64,000 nt of DNA from JAOAPY01 sp038237475 (lineage in GTDB: Bacteria; Acidobacteriota; Blastocatellia; Pyrinomonadales; Pyrinomonadaceae), in contig JBBRYS010000010.1 of the NCBI GenBank assembly GCA_038237475.1, forward strand, positions 163,060-227,059, given 5' to 3'. This document shows, in pieces, positions 9,482 through 18,493 of this stretch. The notes under the pieces were generated by a model. It was not told the origin of the DNA and did not search any database. It worked only from the letters and a program-made list of their open reading frames with translations. The first letter of the stretch is position 1; each line of letters begins with the position of its first letter. A program made the translations under genes and the position numbers.

Positions 9482-10177
9482 CTAAAGACTGCGGCACATT
9501 TCCGGGCCCCAGGGCAGGGCGACGGCGCGCCGGTAGGACAATCCAATTTCCGCGAAGTTCCAGTCCTTGCGTTGCCAAATCGAACCGTCCGCATATTCGA
9601 CTCGATTCACCACAACCCTTTCCTGAGCTGCGTTGCTCGACTTGTTTGAGAGCGAGTCAACACTCACTACTTCGCTGGGACCAGAGACGCTAAAGGCCCG
9701 CACTTCTTTTGCCTTATCTGGTTTGATACTTACGCCACAAAGAAACTGCCGCCGGACAGTGTTGGCAGGATTGCTTGAGTCGATGAATTGATATTCCCAG
9801 AAGATGATATCCACGACTCTGGCGCTCCTGTTCTGTAGCCTTGCCTGAAAAGAAAAACCATCAACGGGTTTACTTTGAGGCCGCCGCGATTCCTGCACGA
9901 TCTTTTCAATCGCCGCGCTGCGCCCGTCAATCGTGTCTTCATTTGGATCTCGTGCCCCAGCCGGCAGATTAACCCTGGCGTTTCTCGGGTAATTCTTGTT
10001 TTCGGGAATCATGGCCCGCGCAGGAACGTTGTCGGGCACAGACTGATCATCGATGGCTTGACGACTCTTTTGGTACTTGAAGGCAATGACCTCCAGCGGG
10101 TTCCGCATCTCAGAGCCAGGAGTTTGAAGGGGAACACCAGACGATAGAAACAGCCACAAGATGAGTAGACCTTTCAT
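9482..10177 (-). CDS. Secreted hypothetical protein
   Basis: This 231-residue protein has a clear signal peptide (MKGLLILWLFLSSGVPLQT) and no further membrane segment. I do not recognise a family. The mature part is polar, has an immunoglobulin-like or beta-rich appearance (FQARLQNRSARVVDIIFWEYQF) and two cysteines, one near the end (CRSL). It is preceded by a good promoter (10254-10282) and followed 112 bases later by the DUF969 operon, so it could be co-transcribed, but a functional link is not shown. Codon use and signal peptide make it likely to be real. Confidence 0.65.
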   Translation of the reverse strand: MKGLLILWLFLSSGVPLQTPGSEMRNPLEVIAFKYQKSRQAIDDQSVPDNVPARAMIPENKNYPRNARVNLPAGARDPNEDTIDGRSAAIEKIVQESRRPQSKPVDGFSFQARLQNRSARVVDIIFWEYQFIDSSNPANTVRRQFLCGVSIKPDKAKEVRAFSVSGPSEVVSVDSLSNKSSNAAQERVVVNRVEYADGSIWQRKDWNFAEIGLSYRRAVALPWGPEMCRSL

Positions 10178-10253
10178 ATCGATCTCCGCTTGACGTTTCT
10201 GATAACCTCGTCACATGTAAGGAAGTAGTGTGCCTGTTATTCCAGTTAAGGTA

Positions 10254-10282
10254 ACGATAATTAACCACGCTACCGCTGTCAA
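10254..10282 (-). promoter_or_regulatory. Sigma-70-like promoter upstream of the secreted hypothetical gene
   Basis: On the minus strand TTGACA (10277-10282) and TATCGT (10254-10259) are 17 bases apart, about 75 bases before the ATG at 10177. Match to consensus and position support it; no other evidence. Confidence 0.5.
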
Positions 10283-10394
10283 TAAAAGTGGGGGAAGTAT
10301 TAGCCTCGCTTACTGGAATTCGGTCAAGACCAACAGCGTTTTGGCCAGATTGCTCAGAAGCTCCTCTCTATAGTGGACCGTAGCCTTCGACCGA

Positions 10395-11016
10395 TTACTG
10401 GCCTGCGGTCGAATTTTCCTTGTGTGCCTTGATCTCAGCACTGACGCGGTCAAAACAGTCGGGACAGATCCCGTGACTAAACTCAACCTCAGTCCGATCG
10501 GAAACATAGGTATCGACTCTTTGCCAGTAATTCTGATCGTCGCGAATTTTTTTACAATAGGAACAGATCGGCAGCAGACCCTGCAGCTGTTTGACCTGGG
10601 AAAGTGCCTGTTCGAGTTCCTGAACGCGATCGGCAAGCACGCGCTGCAACTCAATCATCTGCACTCCGACCTCAACTCTGACTCGCAATTCCTCCCGATG
10701 GAAAGGCTTAGTCGGGTAGTGTTGGCGCCAGCCTGCAGCCCGCGCACTACATCGTCTTTAGTGCTCATGGCACTCAGCAAAATGACGTAGGGAGGAATGG
10801 CGAAAGACAGTCGCGCACTCTGCGACAAACTTCACAGCCGTCTAGTTCCGGCATCATGATATCCAGAATTGCCAGGGAGGGGGCGTCGGGCTCTCGCAAA
10901 ACGTCCCACGCCAGTTGCGCGTTGGTGGCAACCAAAGCTTCGTGGCCCCAGCTGGCGAGCGATCGTTCCAGAATGCGGCAGGACACCGGATCGTCTTCGG
11001 CGATCAAAATTTTCAT
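10395..11016 (-). pseudogene. Response regulator broken by two frameshifts
   Basis: The N-terminal receiver half (from ATG 11016) reads MKILIAEDDPVSCRIL and AILDIMMPELDG, with the acidic pocket and the phosphoacceptor Asp in LDIMMP. It then runs into a TGA after about 80 residues. The receiver continues in a second frame (PPYVILLSAMSTKDDVV, then LQAGAN) and in a third frame with YPTKPFHREELRV. The third frame leads to a C-terminal region with a coiled segment and two Cys pairs (CSYCKKIRDDQNYW and GICPDC). Each break, near 10800-10815 and near 10716-10730, is explained by one missing base. In this family the intact protein is a single ~210-residue receiver with a C-terminal CxxC/CxxC module. 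Real decay and assembly error are both possible. The adjacent kinase remnant favours decay. Confidence 0.75.
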
Positions 11017-11085
11017 AGCCGTGACCCTCGACGTTCAGACTTGAGTGTCCTTTCGCTCATTTGATTAGCCGCCTTGATTTTGATG

Positions 11086-11260
11086 CTAATCAGCCGGCAG
11101 ACGCATGACGAAGTCCCCCTCGCGGCAGCGTGCGGCAACTAATGAACCGCCGGGCCGAAGGTATTCTTTGACAACACCGCTGAGACTCCAGTGTCGAAGT
11201 CGGCCTTCCTTCGAATATCACGGGGAGACTGTTTAAGCACCTGAAACATTTCCAAAATTC
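11086..11260 (-). pseudogene. Remnant of a histidine kinase ATPase domain
   Basis: On the minus strand one frame reads EMFQVLKQSPRDI then RRKADFDTGV. The adjacent frame continues SLSGVVKEYLRPGGSLVAAR and CREGDFVMRLPAD before TAG at 11086. Joined, these resemble the G-box end of a HATPase domain (IFE-F..., TGxGLSxVKxxxxxxGG, then a terminal RLPA). Stops in all frames upstream show that the rest is lost. It sits 70 bases before the broken response regulator on the same strand, so the pair looks like a dead two-component system. The frameshift and the short length keep confidence moderate. Confidence 0.45.
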
Positions 11261-11455
11261 AAATCCAGCCTGGAAGGGCTTCTGCAAACGCAAAAGGTAG
11301 TTTCGAGGAAAACTCTTAAAGCGAACGAGACGGGACGGCACGAATATATGCTATTCCCAGGCAGGAACCAATTGCGGTTCACGCGGGAGTTTAGGAGCAA
11401 GAGGAAAACCCGGCTCAAGCCAGTACTCTGAACGCCTGTTAACAAACCAGGCAGA
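11261..11455. other. Non-coding or decayed stretch
   Basis: Apart from the kinase remnant next to it, I see no supported gene here. All frames carry stops or short low-quality open frames. It probably represents further decay of the kinase gene. Confidence 0.4.
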
Positions 11456-13714
11456 TCACTTCTCGAGGCCGGCCGGCATGTTGTCGTGCAGGAACCGTGT
11501 CAGGAGTTCGTAAAGGTGTCGCGACGTATTGGTTCCCGTGCTGATATCGTGGCGCCGGTTCGGATACTCCATCATCGTGAAGGGTTTGTTCGCCGCCACT
11601 AGCGCATTGATCAGCTTTTCGGTGCTCTGGAAGTGAACGTTATCATCGCCGGAGCCATGCACCACCAACAGCTTGCCTCGCAAACCGTCGACGTAGGTAA
11701 TCGGCGAGCCATTCTTATAGTCCTCGGCATTGTCCGTTGGTAAGCCCATGTAGCGCTCTTGATAGATCGTGTCATAGAGAGTTTGATCGCTCACCGGGGC
11801 CACCGACATCCCTGCGCGGTAGATGTCCGGATGACGAAACATCTGGTTCAAAGTCATTGAGCCGCCACCGCTCCAACCCCAGATGGCAATTCTCGATGGA
11901 TCCACAAAAGGCCAGCCCTGAATCACTTTTGCGGCTGCCGCCTGCTCCCGTGAAGCGAGGCTGCCGATCTGACGATAAACAACTTTTCTCCATGCGCGCC
12001 CGCGCGGCGAGGGAGTACCGCGGTTGTCCACGCTGATTACGATGTAGCCCTGTTGCGCGAGCATCAGGTGCCAGAGTTCATTGTTTCCACCCCAGCGATC
12101 CAGAACCGTTTGCGCTGCCGGTTCGCCATAGACATGGACCAGGACCGGATAACGTTTGGACGGATCAAAATCGGGTGGCTTGATCATCCAGCCATCGAGC
12201 TGAATACCATCGCCGATATCGACGCGGAAAAATTCGCTGGGTCCGCGCTTAATGTTCTTCACTTTTTCGAGCAATGCCGAGTTGGCGGCAAGCGGTCTAA
12301 CCGATGTGTGCTGCGGTAGCCGCACCAGGTCAGTTGCAGCGGGAGTCATGAACGTCGAGTAAGTATGAAATGCCAAACCACCGTGAGGTGAAATGCTGTA
12401 AGTGTGCGTCCCAGGCAAAGACTGTGGGCTCACTCGCTCGGCCGGACCTTTTCCGTCAAGCCGTCCACGGTAAAGATAACGCTGCGTGGGATTATCGGGT
12501 GAAGCGGTGTAATAGAACGAGCCGTCAGCCTCATCGATGTTGTCTACATTCGTGATATCAAAATTGCCAGGGGTGATCAGCCGCACACTTTTGCCGTCGC
12601 GGGAAATGACGTAGAGATGGCGCCAACCATCGCGTTCGCTGATCCACGTAAAGCTCTTACCACCATCCAGCCATTGGAGATCGCTGACTCTCAGATCCAC
12701 CCAGGCATCGTCCTTGTCGGTGAAGACGGTGCGCACTAGTCCGTTGCGCGCATCGGCCAGCATGAGCTCAACCGTGTCCTGCCGGCGGTTAAGGTGCTGC
12801 AGGACGATCTCGGTCGAGTTGCCGGCCCAATCCATATCTGCGATGTAGTTGTTGCGCGGATCTCCCGGCACCGCTAGCCAGCGCACTTCTCCGCCTCCGG
12901 CGCTCACGACTCCCACGCGCGCGGAAGAGTTTGTGGTTCCCACCTTCGGATACGGAATCGGTGTCACCTTCGGATAAAGAGAGTCGGTGTTGTTGATGAG
13001 ATAAAACTCGCCAACGCCGGTTGAATCGAGTTGCCAGAAAGCGATCGATTGGCTGTCCGGACTCCAGCGCCAGCCGTCACGTAAATCCAATTCTTCTTCG
13101 TAGACCCAATCAAAGGTCCCATTGATCAAAACAGGCGAGCCGTTGCTCGTCAATTGGCGAATACCGCCAGTCGCGAGATCCTCCACATAGAGATTGTTGC
13201 TGCGCACGTAACCGACGCGCCGGCCATCAGGCGAGAACTTCGCAAACATCAGCGTTGCCGGCTCCGCTTTGCCACCGAGTTTTTTCAGCCCCTTGCCGTC
13301 GAGACCCGCAACCCAATAGTCACCCCTGGTGCGCTGGCGCCATACCTGCTGTGAGTTGGTAAAGATCAGCAGCTGCTTGCCATCCGCAGACCAGACGTAG
13401 TCATCAATCGGGAGAGCTGCGGTCGCACCTGCAGGCACCAGTGTCTTTGCTGCAACCAGGATGCTGCGCTGGCCGGAGTCGGCTTCATAGCGAATGATGT
13501 CCTGGCCACCTTTTACGTCCGCTGCAGGCTCAACAGTAGTGTACGCTCGCCCATCTTCCAACCAACGCGCCGGGCCAAATCTCGCCGCGTCGAAATCGCG
13601 ATCGGTAAATATTCGCTTGAGTGTCAGGATGGATGGATCCGGTTGTTGCGCGAACAGTTGGCCGGTGCAGCAAGTCGCCAGTACTACCAGCAGCAATATA
13701 CGAGAAATTTTCAT
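11456..13714 (-). CDS. Secreted S9 family prolyl peptidase (dipeptidyl peptidase IV type)
   Basis: This is a 752-residue periplasmic or secreted serine peptidase that removes dipeptides from N-termini, typically after proline. The signal peptide (MKISRILLLVVLATCC...) fixes the start at ATG 13714, with AAGGA ten bases ahead. A longer frame to 13810 overlaps the upstream gene. The N-terminal beta-propeller (about residues 50-480) includes the DPP IV-type glutamate region WVYEEELDLRDGW. The C-terminal alpha/beta hydrolase carries the nucleophile in GWSGGGS (Ser615), the acid in HGSGDDNVHF (about 690) and His722 in RRHDIS. Length and motifs match bacterial DPP IV. The gene starts 23 bases after the end of the enolase-superfamily gene on the same strand, suggesting one transcript and a shared role in proline-peptide use. 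Confidence 0.93.
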   Translation of the reverse strand: MKISRILLLVVLATCCTGQLFAQQPDPSILTLKRIFTDRDFDAARFGPARWLEDGRAYTTVEPAADVKGGQDIIRYEADSGQRSILVAAKTLVPAGATAALPIDDYVWSADGKQLLIFTNSQQVWRQRTRGDYWVAGLDGKGLKKLGGKAEPATLMFAKFSPDGRRVGYVRSNNLYVEDLATGGIRQLTSNGSPVLINGTFDWVYEEELDLRDGWRWSPDSQSIAFWQLDSTGVGEFYLINNTDSLYPKVTPIPYPKVGTTNSSARVGVVSAGGGEVRWLAVPGDPRNNYIADMDWAGNSTEIVLQHLNRRQDTVELMLADARNGLVRTVFTDKDDAWVDLRVSDLQWLDGGKSFTWISERDGWRHLYVISRDGKSVRLITPGNFDITNVDNIDEADGSFYYTASPDNPTQRYLYRGRLDGKGPAERVSPQSLPGTHTYSISPHGGLAFHTYSTFMTPAATDLVRLPQHTSVRPLAANSALLEKVKNIKRGPSEFFRVDIGDGIQLDGWMIKPPDFDPSKRYPVLVHVYGEPAAQTVLDRWGGNNELWHLMLAQQGYIVISVDNRGTPSPRGRAWRKVVYRQIGSLASREQAAAAKVIQGWPFVDPSRIAIWGWSGGGSMTLNQMFRHPDIYRAGMSVAPVSDQTLYDTIYQERYMGLPTDNAEDYKNGSPITYVDGLRGKLLVVHGSGDDNVHFQSTEKLINALVAANKPFTMMEYPNRRHDISTGTNTSRHLYELLTRFLHDNMPAGLEK

Positions 13715-13736
13715 GGGTGACGGTTCCTTCATAGCT

Positions 13737-14837
13737 TTAAATGACAAAGACTGGTTTACCAAGAACTTCAAGACGTGGTTTGATTCCCAGGCCTGGCTCA
13801 GCGGACGCAACCAGCCGTCCGTGCTTCCTTTGGGGCGCTCCGTCGGCGATGCTCACGGTCACGTAACTATTGAAATCCGTTGACGAGAAAAGTAGGTCGG
13901 GTCTCGTGCTGTGCGCCAGATGAGCGATCGCGGCTGTCACAATGTCACCGCCCCAGGTGTCTTCGATGGTCATCGCGATTCCCAATGAGACACAAAGGTC
14001 GCGAATCTGCCGCGCCTTTGTCAGTCCCCCAACTTTGGAGATCTTCAAATTGATCACATCCATGGCTTGATCTCCGAAAGCGCGCACAACCATGTGCACG
14101 TCGTCGATCACTTCATCGAGCACGAATGGTCTTGAAGTGTGACGCCGCACGGCCAGGCATTCTTCGTAGCTCATGCAGGGTTGTTCGAGATAGACGTCAG
14201 TGTGCCGCACTGCAGCGGCGATGCGAATCGCCTGGTGCTGACTCCAACCGGTATTCGCATCCGCAATCAATACGTCTCCGGGCTCGAGTTCCGCCGCCGC
14301 CATTTTGATCCGGGCGATGTCGGTATCGGGTTCGCCACCGACCTTCAATTGAAACTTAGTGTAACCCTGCGCACGGTAAGTGCTGATGCTCGCGGCCATC
14401 GCTTCAGGCGTGTCCTGCGAAATCGCGCGATAGAGCGGGAAGTCTTCGCCATAGCGTCCGCCGAGTAACGTCGATATCGATTGGCCGCTTGCCTGACCGA
14501 GAATGTCCCAGCAGGCCACGTCGAGCGCGGACTTAACGTAGGGATGCCCGCGCATGGCCTGGTCCATGCGCTGATTAATCAAGCCAAGTTGCGTTGGATC
14601 ACAACCGAGCAGATGGGGCGCCAGCTCCGCCATACCCGCCCGCGCACCGGCAGCGTAGGCCGGCAGGTAAGCAGCACCGAGCGGGCAGATCTCTCCATAG
14701 CCGGTGATTCCGGAATCTGTCTTCACGGCCACGACTGTCGAATCGAAGACCGACACGCTGTTGCCGCCAGACCATTTGTAGCTGCCTTCATGTAACGGCA
14801 GTTCGACACGATATCCAGCGATTTCCACTATGCGCAT
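13737..14837 (-). CDS. Enolase-superfamily dehydratase, cis-3-hydroxy-L-proline dehydratase-like
   Basis: This is a 366-residue mandelate racemase/muconate lactonising-type enzyme. The capping domain begins MRIVEIAGYRVELPLHEGS and contains SYKWSGG. The barrel carries the metal ligands in DANTGW, EQPC and LDEVIDD and candidate catalytic lysines in FQLKVGG and NLKISKVGG, with the C-terminal loop IEDTWGG. By resemblance to the hydroxyproline branch of the superfamily it would dehydrate cis-3-hydroxy-L-proline to delta-1-pyrroline-2-carboxylate. This specificity is recalled from family resemblance and not proved. The start at 14837 is preceded by GGGAG at proper distance; upstream in-frame ATGs would add a non-homologous tail. 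The DPP IV gene follows on the same strand. Confidence 0.8.
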   Translation of the reverse strand: MRIVEIAGYRVELPLHEGSYKWSGGNSVSVFDSTVVAVKTDSGITGYGEICPLGAAYLPAYAAGARAGMAELAPHLLGCDPTQLGLINQRMDQAMRGHPYVKSALDVACWDILGQASGQSISTLLGGRYGEDFPLYRAISQDTPEAMAASISTYRAQGYTKFQLKVGGEPDTDIARIKMAAAELEPGDVLIADANTGWSQHQAIRIAAAVRHTDVYLEQPCMSYEECLAVRRHTSRPFVLDEVIDDVHMVVRAFGDQAMDVINLKISKVGGLTKARQIRDLCVSLGIAMTIEDTWGGDIVTAAIAHLAHSTRPDLLFSSTDFNSYVTVSIADGAPQRKHGRLVASAEPGLGIKPRLEVLGKPVFVI

Positions 14838-14987
14838 GAAACAGACTCCCGGGAGAGAAAACGGTTTGCGACCAACTATGTCAGTCGTACGAACGAGCTT
14901 GCCTGGGGAGGCTTCGCTCAATCGCTATTCATGAATGAGACCGATCTTAAACAAGACAGGGAATCGCCTTCTCAGTCTCGCGCCTGC

Positions 14988-16049
14988 TTAGATCAAACTT
15001 ACGATAATGCCGCTCGCCACGGCAATTACCCAGATCGACGCCGCCACCACACCTGCGACTCGCCAGTTAGTCGATCTCATGATCGTCAGCAGCGAAGGAA
15101 GGTTTATAGCTGGTCCGGCGATGAGCAGAGCCAAAGCAGCGCCGATCGGGGCGCCTGCGCCTATCAAAACAAACGCCAGGGGGATCTCGAAAAACGTCGG
15201 GAGCGCCAGCGGAATGGCAAAGGTAGCGACGACTATGACTGCCAACAACTTCGCATTTGGCGATGCGAAAGCGTTGACGGGCAGCCACTGTGCAATGACC
15301 ATCGAGACCAGGACACCGATGATTATCACCGGAACTATTCGCAGAGCTACCTGCGCGCACGCCCTCACGAAGCGCAGCAACTGTGAGCTCACCGACAACT
15401 TTTTCGGCGCATCGGGGAGTTCACATGGAAGTCGCGCATTGCCGAAGATCTTGTCAGCAATCATCCCCGTGAACACTACCGCGGCAATGCTGGCGGCAAC
15501 GCGGGTTCCAGCAACCCTGTGATCGAAAAGCATAAAAGTGAGAATCAAAGCAGCCGGATTGAGCGCGGGCGCGGCCAACATCAAACCGAGTGATGGGCCA
15601 AGTCGAGCAGAACGTTCATATACGCCTTTGAAGATCGGAGCGACACAACATGAACAGAGCATCAACGGTGCACCGGCAGCTCCGCCAAGTAACTGGCCTC
15701 TGAATGAGCCTTTGCCCAATGTGCGAGCCAACCAGTTCGGAGACACAAAGGTGGTCACGGCGCCGCTGATCAGAATGCCAAAAATCAGCGCCGGCAAAAT
15801 TACCTGGAAGTAGTTCAGCGTACGCCCCAGCGTATTGGCTTCCGTATGGCCGACCAGTGGAATCACGTTCGCTCGCGGAGTCAGCGTTCCGGTTGCCGAC
15901 ACCTTGTTAATGACCACAAGCGCAGCCGAACTCTTGTAGGCGATTAATGCACCAACGATCAGCAGCACGGGCAAAGCAAAAAAAACAACCTGTTGAATTG
16001 CCGTAAACGTTGTGCCCTCTTTTTTATGAGTGGTTTGTTCTGTAATCAT
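14988..16049 (-). CDS. Predicted permease of the DUF318 / ArsP-YraQ family
   Basis: This 353-residue polytopic membrane protein has about eight hydrophobic segments in two halves, with the family motif APLMLCSCCVAP after the first block and a second Gly/Pro-rich APIGAALALLIAGPAIN near the C-terminus. Family members include the ArsP organoarsenical exporters, which use the cysteine pair; others are uncharacterised. It starts 45 bases after the stop of the SenB-like gene on the same strand and is the last gene in that row. A role in moving a selenium or sulfur metabolite is therefore an attractive inference, but arsenic or metal export is equally compatible with the sequence. Confidence 0.85.
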   Translation of the reverse strand: MITEQTTHKKEGTTFTAIQQVVFFALPVLLIVGALIAYKSSAALVVINKVSATGTLTPRANVIPLVGHTEANTLGRTLNYFQVILPALIFGILISGAVTTFVSPNWLARTLGKGSFRGQLLGGAAGAPLMLCSCCVAPIFKGVYERSARLGPSLGLMLAAPALNPAALILTFMLFDHRVAGTRVAASIAAVVFTGMIADKIFGNARLPCELPDAPKKLSVSSQLLRFVRACAQVALRIVPVIIIGVLVSMVIAQWLPVNAFASPNAKLLAVIVVATFAIPLALPTFFEIPLAFVLIGAGAPIGAALALLIAGPAINLPSLLTIMRSTNWRVAGVVAASIWVIAVASGIIVSLI

Positions 16050-16093
16050 GGGCCAGAGATCCTCGTTTAATTTGCCAGACCGGCGCTGAGACT

Positions 16094-17095
16094 TCAGGCT
16101 CGTAGTTCGTCGATTAAATCCGCCAGGGCTCTCTGTTCTCTAGCGGGCTTGAAGAGAAAAGCCAGATTTTTAACCCATCTTCTCAGTTCCGTCAGATATT
16201 GTGCGGAGGTCTCAGCGCGTGTCAACAGTCGCACAAGTTCTTTTGTATCGCCAACCTCAAAATAGCCCGGATAGTCTGTACCCAGAATGCCAACATTTCC
16301 GTCTATGCGCGAGGCCAGCACGGGCAGCGAAGCCACAATCGCCTCCGACAAAACGTTGGCCCCGCCCTCTAAGCGAGATGAAATCACACAGAGGCGGCTC
16401 TTCTCCATGATACGGCGGACCTGAGATCGCGATTTTTCTCCCAGCCATTCGTAACGTTGGTTGGCAAGCATTTCCCGGCTCGCCCGGGCTGCCATTGCTT
16501 CACTCATCGCACCGCCTACCTGCAGGATCCGGATGCTTGACTTCGCAGGAAGTATTCGTGCAGCCATCGCAGTGCGAAATGGATCTTTCACAGCACGCAT
16601 ATGTCCGATGACGCATACTGGAAAGCTAACTATTTGTTTTTTGAATTCATGCCTGCTTACCTTTGCTCCCGGTGGCTTGACTCCGGCCACGCGGACGTTT
16701 CGCGTGTCTTCAACCGACTGATAAATTACGCGGGCTTTGGTTCGCAGATCCCGTCGCAGGGTTTCTATTGCCTTTGGTTGCAGGAGGATGATTCTTGATG
16801 CCAGCTCGAGTGCTAATTGAGCTCGAGTATCGGTTTGCAGATCACGATAAAGATCCGTGCCGGTAAGAGCGACGATGATGGGAGCATCAGGTTGTTGGCG
16901 GCGAAACCTAATGATCGACATCTGGCTGCGCCGTGCGTGCAAAGCAATCAACAAATCGCAGGGCTCACCCTCGTACGTTTGCAGAATAGTGACTCGATGG
17001 CCGAGTTGCTTCAAAAGCCCTGCCCAGCGCAGCGCTGTTATGCGGTTCCCGTAAAGTGAGTCCGGAGGGGCCGGAGTGACTATGCCAATCCTCAT
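16094..17095 (-). CDS. senB: Selenosugar synthase-like glycosyltransferase (SenB family)
   Basis: This is a 333-residue GT-B fold glycosyltransferase. I recognise the SenB group from MRIGIVTPAPPDSLYGNRIT at the N-terminus, LIALHARRSQMSI, ALTGTDLYRDLQ, VIGHMRAVKDPFR and the nucleotide-sugar binding stretch SSRLEGGANVLSEA. In characterised systems SenB joins selenophosphate and UDP-N-acetylglucosamine to a selenosugar, which SenA then uses. The ATG at 17095 is seven bases after the SenA-like gene's stop and preceded by AAGGA, so the two genes are tightly linked. This senA-senB adjacency is what separates it from generic family 4 glycosyltransferases. Activity is inferred from family and context. 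Confidence 0.82.
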   Translation of the reverse strand: MRIGIVTPAPPDSLYGNRITALRWAGLLKQLGHRVTILQTYEGEPCDLLIALHARRSQMSIIRFRRQQPDAPIIVALTGTDLYRDLQTDTRAQLALELASRIILLQPKAIETLRRDLRTKARVIYQSVEDTRNVRVAGVKPPGAKVSRHEFKKQIVSFPVCVIGHMRAVKDPFRTAMAARILPAKSSIRILQVGGAMSEAMAARASREMLANQRYEWLGEKSRSQVRRIMEKSRLCVISSRLEGGANVLSEAIVASLPVLASRIDGNVGILGTDYPGYFEVGDTKELVRLLTRAETSAQYLTELRRWVKNLAFLFKPAREQRALADLIDELRA

Positions 17096-17101
17096 TCTTC
17101 C

Positions 17102-18442
17102 TTACTTTGAGGCGCAGGTGCGAAATCCCGCCCACACGTCGCGCCGATGCGGCTGATAGAAGTTTCGGTAAGTATTGTTGATAAGGCGCGAACGAGTTGC
17201 CCAACACCCGCCACGAAGAACCTTGTGATCGCCAAACCAGGGCTCGGAATATTCTTTGTAAGGTCCCGCGGTAAAGCCCGGATAAGCATTAAAGTCGCTG
17301 GCTGTCCATTCCCAGACATTGCCGATCATCTGCCGGCACCCCGACGCGCTATCACTTGCAGGCAGGGCGTCAACGGGGATGCAGCCCAATGCGCGCGAGT
17401 CCAGATTAGCGCGGCCTGAGCCCAGCGCTTCATCGCCCCAGGGAAATGTTCGCTTGTGGGATGTCGTATTTCCATCCGGTTCTATACTTGCCGCCAGCTC
17501 CCACTCTGCTTCCGTTGGCAGACGACGGCCCGCCCAGCGGCAGTACGCATCGGCCTCAAACCAGTTGACGTGTATGACGGGCAGTCGCTCATCGAGACTA
17601 ACCCATTCATCAAAATTGCGGCGCAGCCAGCGGCCGTTTCCTTCCTTGAACCAATACACCGGATGTTCGGCGCGCACACTAGTGCGCCACTGCCAGCCTT
17701 CTGCCGTCCACAGTTCCCTTCTCTGATAGCCGTGGTCGTTTACAAAATCGCTAAATTCAAGATTGCTCACGGCGGTCCTGGAAATCAAAAAAGGCGCTAT
17801 TTCAACCTCATGTGCAAGTTGCTCATTGTCGAAGACAAAGCGATTGCAGGAAGGGCTGCCGAGAATAAATTTGCCGCCGCCGAATTCTGCATCGCCGGGT
17901 ACAAACAAGTTGGCTTGAGTGCGATCAGCGTCATGCGGCGATCTCGCCTCGTTAACGATCTGCTTTGCATCACTGTCGCTTGCCGGTGATGGATAGCTCA
18001 GAGTCTGACGTGTGTAAGTGATCGCTTCGTCGTGCATCTGCTCGTGTAACAGTACAAGGTTCAGAAAATAGTCCGCATCATATCCCTGAGCAACTGTCAT
18101 ATCCGGTTTCGCTGAGTTCGCCTGCTCGATCACTCGCTCCAGAACTGTTTGCATATAAGCAAGAGTTTCTGCTCGCTCAAGTAATGGCAGATCCCAGCGA
18201 GTGTCGTGGCCGACACGCGCCGAATCGTAGTGATCGTCGCCATTCTTAAGAATCGGCGACTGTTTACCGAAGTGCCGGAGGATCCAGAACTCCTGAAACC
18301 AGGCGACGTGTCCAATTTCCCAGCGGAGCGGATTCACGATTGGTAAGCGCGGGCCCAGCCACTGCTCGTCACTCAAGTCGCCAACCAACGCGAGTGTGCG
18401 CGAGCGAGTCTCCCGCAAGGCGCTAACCAATTCCGTGTTCAT
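17102..18442 (-). CDS. senA: Selenoneine synthase-like protein (SenA, EgtB family)
   Basis: This is a 446-residue non-haem iron enzyme of the EgtB type. The N-terminal DinB-like four-helix part supplies the iron ligands His45 (in EIGHVAWFQEFW), His133 and His137 (in LLHEQMHDEA). The C-terminal formylglycine-synthase-like domain has RRLPTEAEWELAAS, GNVWEWTASDF and the closing RDVWAGFRTC. EgtB makes the C-S bond of ergothioneine; its SenA relatives make the C-Se bond of selenoneine from trimethylhistidine (hercynine) and selenosugar. I choose SenA because the next gene is a SenB-like selenosugar synthase with only six intervening bases. No EgtD methyltransferase lies nearby, so hercynine would have to come from elsewhere in the genome or from outside. 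An EgtB-type ergothioneine role is the main alternative. Confidence 0.8.
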   Translation of the reverse strand: MNTELVSALRETRSRTLALVGDLSDEQWLGPRLPIVNPLRWEIGHVAWFQEFWILRHFGKQSPILKNGDDHYDSARVGHDTRWDLPLLERAETLAYMQTVLERVIEQANSAKPDMTVAQGYDADYFLNLVLLHEQMHDEAITYTRQTLSYPSPASDSDAKQIVNEARSPHDADRTQANLFVPGDAEFGGGKFILGSPSCNRFVFDNEQLAHEVEIAPFLISRTAVSNLEFSDFVNDHGYQRRELWTAEGWQWRTSVRAEHPVYWFKEGNGRWLRRNFDEWVSLDERLPVIHVNWFEADAYCRWAGRRLPTEAEWELAASIEPDGNTTSHKRTFPWGDEALGSGRANLDSRALGCIPVDALPASDSASGCRQMIGNVWEWTASDFNAYPGFTAGPYKEYSEPWFGDHKVLRGGCWATRSRLINNTYRNFYQPHRRDVWAGFRTCASK

Positions 18443-18493
18443 AGCTCTTATCTGAGCGGTCGACAGAAATATTCGGAGAACTTTTTGACCTGC

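Noticed and set aside
9370..9594. 75-codon extension of the DUF969 gene
   Set aside because: It overlaps the upstream secreted-protein gene and is unlike any DUF969 N-terminus.
10774..11016. Short stand-alone receiver protein or a selenocysteine UGA at its end
   Set aside because: The rest of the protein continues in other frames, so frameshifts explain the stop; no SECIS-like structure was seen.
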